Source: Thelephora terrestris
Taxonomy: Eukaryota; Basidiomycota; Agaricomycetes; Thelephorales; Thelephoraceae
Assembly: GCA_015956445.1 (NCBI GenBank)
Contig: WIUZ02000005.1
Coordinates: forward strand, 744,001-808,000
Direction: 5' to 3'
Length of the DNA stretch: 64,000 bases
Shown here piece by piece: positions 59,701-64,000 of the stretch. How positions within the stretch are numbered: the stretch's first letter is position 1; each line of letters begins with the position of its first letter. The position numbers and the translations under genes are program-made. Under the pieces are notes generated by a model. It searched no databases, was not told the DNA's origin, and saw only the letters and a list, made by a program, of their open reading frames with translations.

Positions 59701-62700
59701 TGTCCCCATCGCTACCCTCACCCTTCGAATCATGCTTGGCGAACTCGCGTTCCTTGTTCACGACCCCATTCGCAGTGGCCACTGCCAACGGGATAGTTTT
59801 CTCCACCAGTTTCGATACAGCGCCATCCATCTCGGGCTCAGAGGCATCTGATGCGGATGACGTAGAAACAAACGACAATCCCGTCACCCTGCGCGATAGC
59901 CGAGGCCGAGCCGACTCCTCCGTCTCGGAAACGCTGGCAGAAGAGGGATGGTGTTCTGAAGGGCCCGGGAATCGTCGTCCCGACGGCCAGAGTCCGGCAC
60001 GCACGGATCCGAAAGCAGAAGATTTTCTCGACATAATCTGAGCTGGTCGTACCTTTGGGAGGCGGTCGAAGTCCTGCTGCCAAGCTACGATTTTATCCTG
60101 CCCGTATGCCCGGACCTGGTTGAGACCAAGAGTGTCGGTAGGTGCTGTATCCTTATATACGTGGTTGATCATCCTCGCAATCTCGTCCCTCTCCATTTCC
60201 GCTCGGAGGATCAGTGCATTGATGTCCGCAGTGAGTTTTTGATCAGCCTTCTCGTCTCCTGTAGCCGCATCGATGTTGATCAGCTTAAGATCATCGACCA
60301 GTGCAGTATACCAAAGCATGTTCCGAGTATGGAGTCGGGTGAAATCCGCATTCTTCAATTCGAGTCGAGATTCCGACTTGACTACGATCCGGCTGGGAGG
60401 ATAGGCCACCTCGTAGACGTTGACAGGGTCCGTCTGGAACCTGACGGCCATGCCCCTCTTGAAGAAATGTCGGATGTGGTGTTTGTAGATATTGTGCTTA
60501 CAACCTGCGCCTTCGACGAATTGTACATCGGTCGGGTAGAGGTGGAGTTCGAGGAACTTGGCGAACGAATACCTCTGCATCTCCTCTGAAGCCGGGATGG
60601 GTGGGGTGACCGTGCCGCAAAGCCTGCAACAGCTCCAAGTGGTGACGAGGTCGGGGGAATACAAGTAGTGAGACCCTCCGTGACCAGGGGTTTGGTCCCA
60701 TTGCTCCACGGCTACCATCAACTTTATGTCGTTGTGTACAAAAACCTTGCAGTGCCTCGCAATCGGCTCGTCGCAGCCTTTCCCGAGACATACCGTTTTG
60801 GGGTCAAGAAACTGCGCAAGCGTGTCGTTGATCGACGATTCGATGAATTGTCCGAGTGTGAGGTCGTTTTCGCCATAAAACGTAATGTACCGGAGTTGAG
60901 GTTGTGTGCAAGGCTTCCGGTTTTCGTAGTCCACGGTAGGCATCCTACACTCCCATAAGACAATGCACTGGTACTTCTCCACGTCGAAATCGTCCTTGTT
61001 TTTGCGTAGGTACCACTCCCAGATCTTCCTCTGCTGCTCGTGCTGGACCTTCAGCTGCACAATACGACTTTCAAACCCGATGTCCTCCACGGTTTTTAGC
61101 GCGCAAGGAGCGGCCTCTTCTAGATCCCCTGGCTGAACCTCCGTTGGAAGTCCTGGCTTGCCGCCGGATAGAACCAGGCCCCTCGGTGGGGTTTCCGAAG
61201 CTATCCGGTCAGGGAGAGATTCAATCTGCGCCTTAATATCGTCTTCGTCTAGTTTCATGTTCGGTGTGATAGTAGCCTCTTGGAAGTGGAGTGAAGCAAG
61301 CTCGGTGGGGGTATCAAGCTGGAACTCATTCTCGTTCACTGTCGGAAGTTCTGTGATCGTGATGGGTGTGCCGGTCCTCTCCTCCCGTCGGATGATTTCG
61401 TCCTCCCATGCTCGTTTCGCAACGGTTAGCGCATCATCTAGCTCTTTCATACGTTTGATTGGTTGGGGGGGCTGAAACCTGAGCGTTGCGGAGACTGAGA
61501 TGAAAGTCTTTGTGTAGGGGTCGAGGGATTGTCGGATCTTGCGGGTAAGTGCTCGTTGTTGGGCTTCGTCGTCTGGGAGATCTTCATCGTCAATCTGGTG
61601 ATTGGGGGTATCGTTCGTGCTCGGTGGTGAATCTGATAAGAACTTGAGGTTTGAGAAAGACCATAATGAGGGGTGAACGCCTGTTGTGACAGAGTTGGAT
61701 GCGGCTGAAGATGATGCAGAAGGAATAGCCTCGGCAGTTAGTTGTGGTACTGCGATGACGGAGTCGATCCAAAGGTGAGTCTCGAGTTTGAGATTCCTGA
61801 CAATGAAAGTTAAGAACCGAGTGACCCGTTTGATTCGCGTAAGCGTATCATTGCTCCCTCCCCGTAGCAGAATGGTGCAGCCCATTTCCTTGTTACATCC
61901 TTCGAACCGCATGTACGTCTTCCGTCGTCCTGGGATCAGTTGATGATCGAAGGTCTGTATCTGGAAATTTCCACAGTGTCCGAGGTGCGGTTCCAAGGCA
62001 AGTCTATCAATGGAGGAGAAAACGTCTCCCTGGGTCATACGTGCCACGACCTGGATTGCGGATTCCTTGACGGAGCGAGCGACGCAGATCTTGTGCTTTG
62101 CCAACGCATCGAGAGCGATCCTCGAGACAGACTTCTCGACCAGGACGATGTGTGGGCGGAGAGCGGCGATGCGAGCGGCAAGGTTATTCAGATATTCCTT
62201 CTCCTGTCGCACGACCTGTGAGAAGTGCATGTACTGACCCTCCACTCGCTGAAATTCCAGGGGGAAGGTGACGAACATGACTCGAGGATTTCTCAGGCTC
62301 CTGGACATTGCCTTGTGCGCCACATTCTTGGTTATAACAGCTCCATCGACGTACTCCGAGTCTTTGGGAGCGCCCCCAGGAATCTTCTTGATCTTCACAT
62401 ATCGGCGAACGTCCATATCGGCCCCTTGTCGTTGGGGGTGAGCGGTGAAGGTCAGATCACGGGCAATTTGTAGGGCGAGTTTCAGGAGAGTGGACTCCCA
62501 TTCTGTGATGTTCGGAATTCCCTCCTTCGTCAACATCTGGCGGAGCATAATCCGTAAGTGGAACATGGAGACGAGGTTGAGCTCTTGCGCGTAACTGATG
62601 GAGTCAGCGATTTTACGTTCAGTGTGACACGAGTGAACTCACGCAGTACTCTCCCGGCGGGACCTCCACCCCGGTTCGGGACCGAAATTATCCGGTATCC

Positions 62701-64000
62701 TGCTCTGGACGCGACTACGAACGAAGGGAGTACCGGTCCCATCGAAGTCACCATAGGAAGAATTAATCCTCGACCGTATGTCATCGGTGTACTCGAGGGC
62801 GTGTTCTGAAGGACTTCCAGGGAAGGCAATGGAACTGATGGCACCATTTCCGGGGACAGGTACAGTGATTGGAAAATCTACAGAGTCATTCTGGGAGTGA
62901 GCCGGGAGGTCTCTTTCATTTCCTGAACATTGGATTCGGATGGGTTCTGCCTCATCGTTCGAAAGGTTCCGCCGGAATGGGACAACAGTAGAGTGAATTA
63001 GATCATCATCGTGAGGTGCACCCGTGGGTACGACCGACGAATGCGTGCCTTCTGAGCCACGCTGAGACTCAGCAATGGCAAAGAGGTTGAATGTGTCTGA
63101 CTTCTGGCCGGGAATCTGGACTTGGGATGTTGAAAACGGTGAATTTGTGTACCGGGACAGGTAAGCATCACTAGGGTGGTGGGTGGCGAATGGAGATGCG
63201 GTGCTGGACACAACTGAACGACGATCGTCGTCGTCGTCGTCTTCCACCTTGGATAACTTCTCCAGGCATAGGTTGCAAACTCGGATCATGCCATCGTGAC
63301 CATACCGTGATCCCTTGATAACATTGGACGCACATCGTGAACAAAACACTTGACCTATGTCCGAACACCAGTGAGCAGAGGACCGCTGGTGTAGCAATAG
63401 GAACGTACCGCAAATCCGACAATGGTGCTTGCGCCTCCATGCTGTGAAGACACTCTTACAGTCATAACACTCCTTGCAGAGTTCATCGTCCATCCAGTAG
63501 TCACGAGATAGCCCTTCGTCATTCTGTGAGCGTATGTTACGTGGGAAGCGGCGATGAATGTACCTTCGCCTCTGATCCGACGCATAGTCTTCGAAACAGA
63601 ACCTTGTCGGTGTATGCTGATTGTGGTCCTAATACTCCTTGCATCGCTGTCCTGGATGGGAAACCCAGGGATAGCTACCCCATAGCCTGGGCCGTCACCA
63701 TTCTCGGTGATGGCGGATGAGAAGAAGCCTCTGGACGAGGAGGGTCGATCGTACTCGACATTGAACGAAGGCGCTTCTGATGTTACTGGTGTTAAGGAGA
63801 CAAGTGGGGGAGCTGGAAGCGACGAAGAGAGCCTATGAATCGGGGTGGGGCGTTCAGATCCGGGGCGGGTTGAGACATTGGAAATCTGGGCATGGAGGGA
63901 AGCTCGCCGCGTTGGTTCGGATATGCTGCTCTCCTTGCTGCCGCCGGTGGGGGGTTGTTGGGATGGAGAAGGAGCAGAGGAAGTCGCTAGAGTCGGAACG
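56793..64000 (-). CDS. FAB1: phosphatidylinositol-3-phosphate 5-kinase FAB1/PIKfyve (5' end outside the window)
   Basis: Visible exons: 64000-63564 (partial), 63513-63409, 63354-62643, 62594-59633, 59579-58273, 58225-58005, 57943-57773, 57725-57622, 57567-57424, 57346-57043 and 56986-56793. They encode about 2220 residues in phase, close to the yeast Fab1 length. Domains in order: FYVE zinc finger (DYWMDDELC with [11 protein letters not shown] and RVCNLC), a long linker with an Asp run, the TCP1/chaperonin-like region ([11 protein letters not shown]), the Cys-rich region ([17 protein letters not shown]), a disordered Ser/Pro linker, and the C-terminal lipid kinase with [23 protein letters not shown] and [17 protein letters not shown]. 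It makes PI(3,5)P2 from PI3P on vacuole/endosome membranes, controlling vacuole size and acidification. The start codon lies beyond the window end. Confidence 0.96.
63225..63241 (-). repeat. FAB1: trinucleotide repeat in FAB1 coding an Asp run
   Basis: About five and a half TCG units on the plus strand encode consecutive Asp residues just after the FYVE domain. It is a likely length-variable site. Confidence 0.8.

Overview
This window is nuclear DNA of a filamentous basidiomycete, most likely an Agaricomycete. The evidence is protein genes cut by many short GT-AG introns (mostly 45-70 nt, often with a CTAAC/CTGAC-like branch site), 10-25 nt micro-exons, CT-rich promoters, and gene families typical of that group: an F-box protein of the 'GRVRPWDGLI' type, a Zn2Cys6 regulator and a pair of bHLH regulators. 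No rRNA, tRNA, CRISPR array, intact transposon or virus was recognised. Exon coordinates were worked out by hand from splice sites, reading frame and remembered family motifs. They are internally consistent in phase unless stated otherwise.

Layout. 0.1-1.1 kb: an unidentified spliced ORF (+). 2.4-4.7 kb: F-box protein (-). 6.2-6.6 kb: a decayed copy of a MYND zinc-finger gene, lying just upstream of the intact MYND gene at 7.2-8.3 kb (+). 9.3-11.9 kb: PUF-family RNA-binding protein in 11 exons (+). 11.9-16.5 kb: gene-poor. 16.5-18.6 kb: secreted serine carboxypeptidase (+). 18.7-19.6 kb: mitochondrial ribosomal protein uL10m (-), divergent from a TPX2-domain protein at 19.8-22.5 kb (+). 23.3 kb: a 56-residue Cys-rich small protein (+). 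25.6-27.8 kb: CDP-alcohol phosphotransferase of the EPT1/CPT1 type (-). 28.1-31.4 kb: 16-exon Zn2Cys6 regulator (-). 34.0-35.4 kb: Tra2-like RNA-binding protein (-), divergent from COX6 at 35.7-36.2 kb (+). 36.5-37.3 kb: ankyrin-repeat protein (+). 37.5-39.8 kb: histidyl-tRNA synthetase (-). 40.4-41.3 kb: coiled-coil protein (-). 42.0-42.7 kb: ML-domain-like protein (-). 44.4-45.5 kb: broken 4CL-like acyl-CoA ligase pseudogene (-). 47.2-48.2 kb and 54.9-56.1 kb: two paralogous bHLH regulators (-). Between them lie a multi-pass membrane protein at 48.9-50.0 kb (-) and a 4.9 kb gene-poor stretch. 56.8-64.0 kb: FAB1/PIKfyve phosphoinositide kinase (-), whose N-terminus runs off the window.

The genes do not form a pathway cluster. 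They are mainly housekeeping (translation, respiration, phospholipid synthesis, endosomal lipid signalling, splicing) with scattered regulators. I found no previously undescribed system. The most useful observations are the tandem MYND relic, the repeated use of 10-nt exons, an acid-free N-terminal extension suggesting dual targeting of HisRS, the acyl-CoA ligase pseudogene and the bHLH paralog pair.
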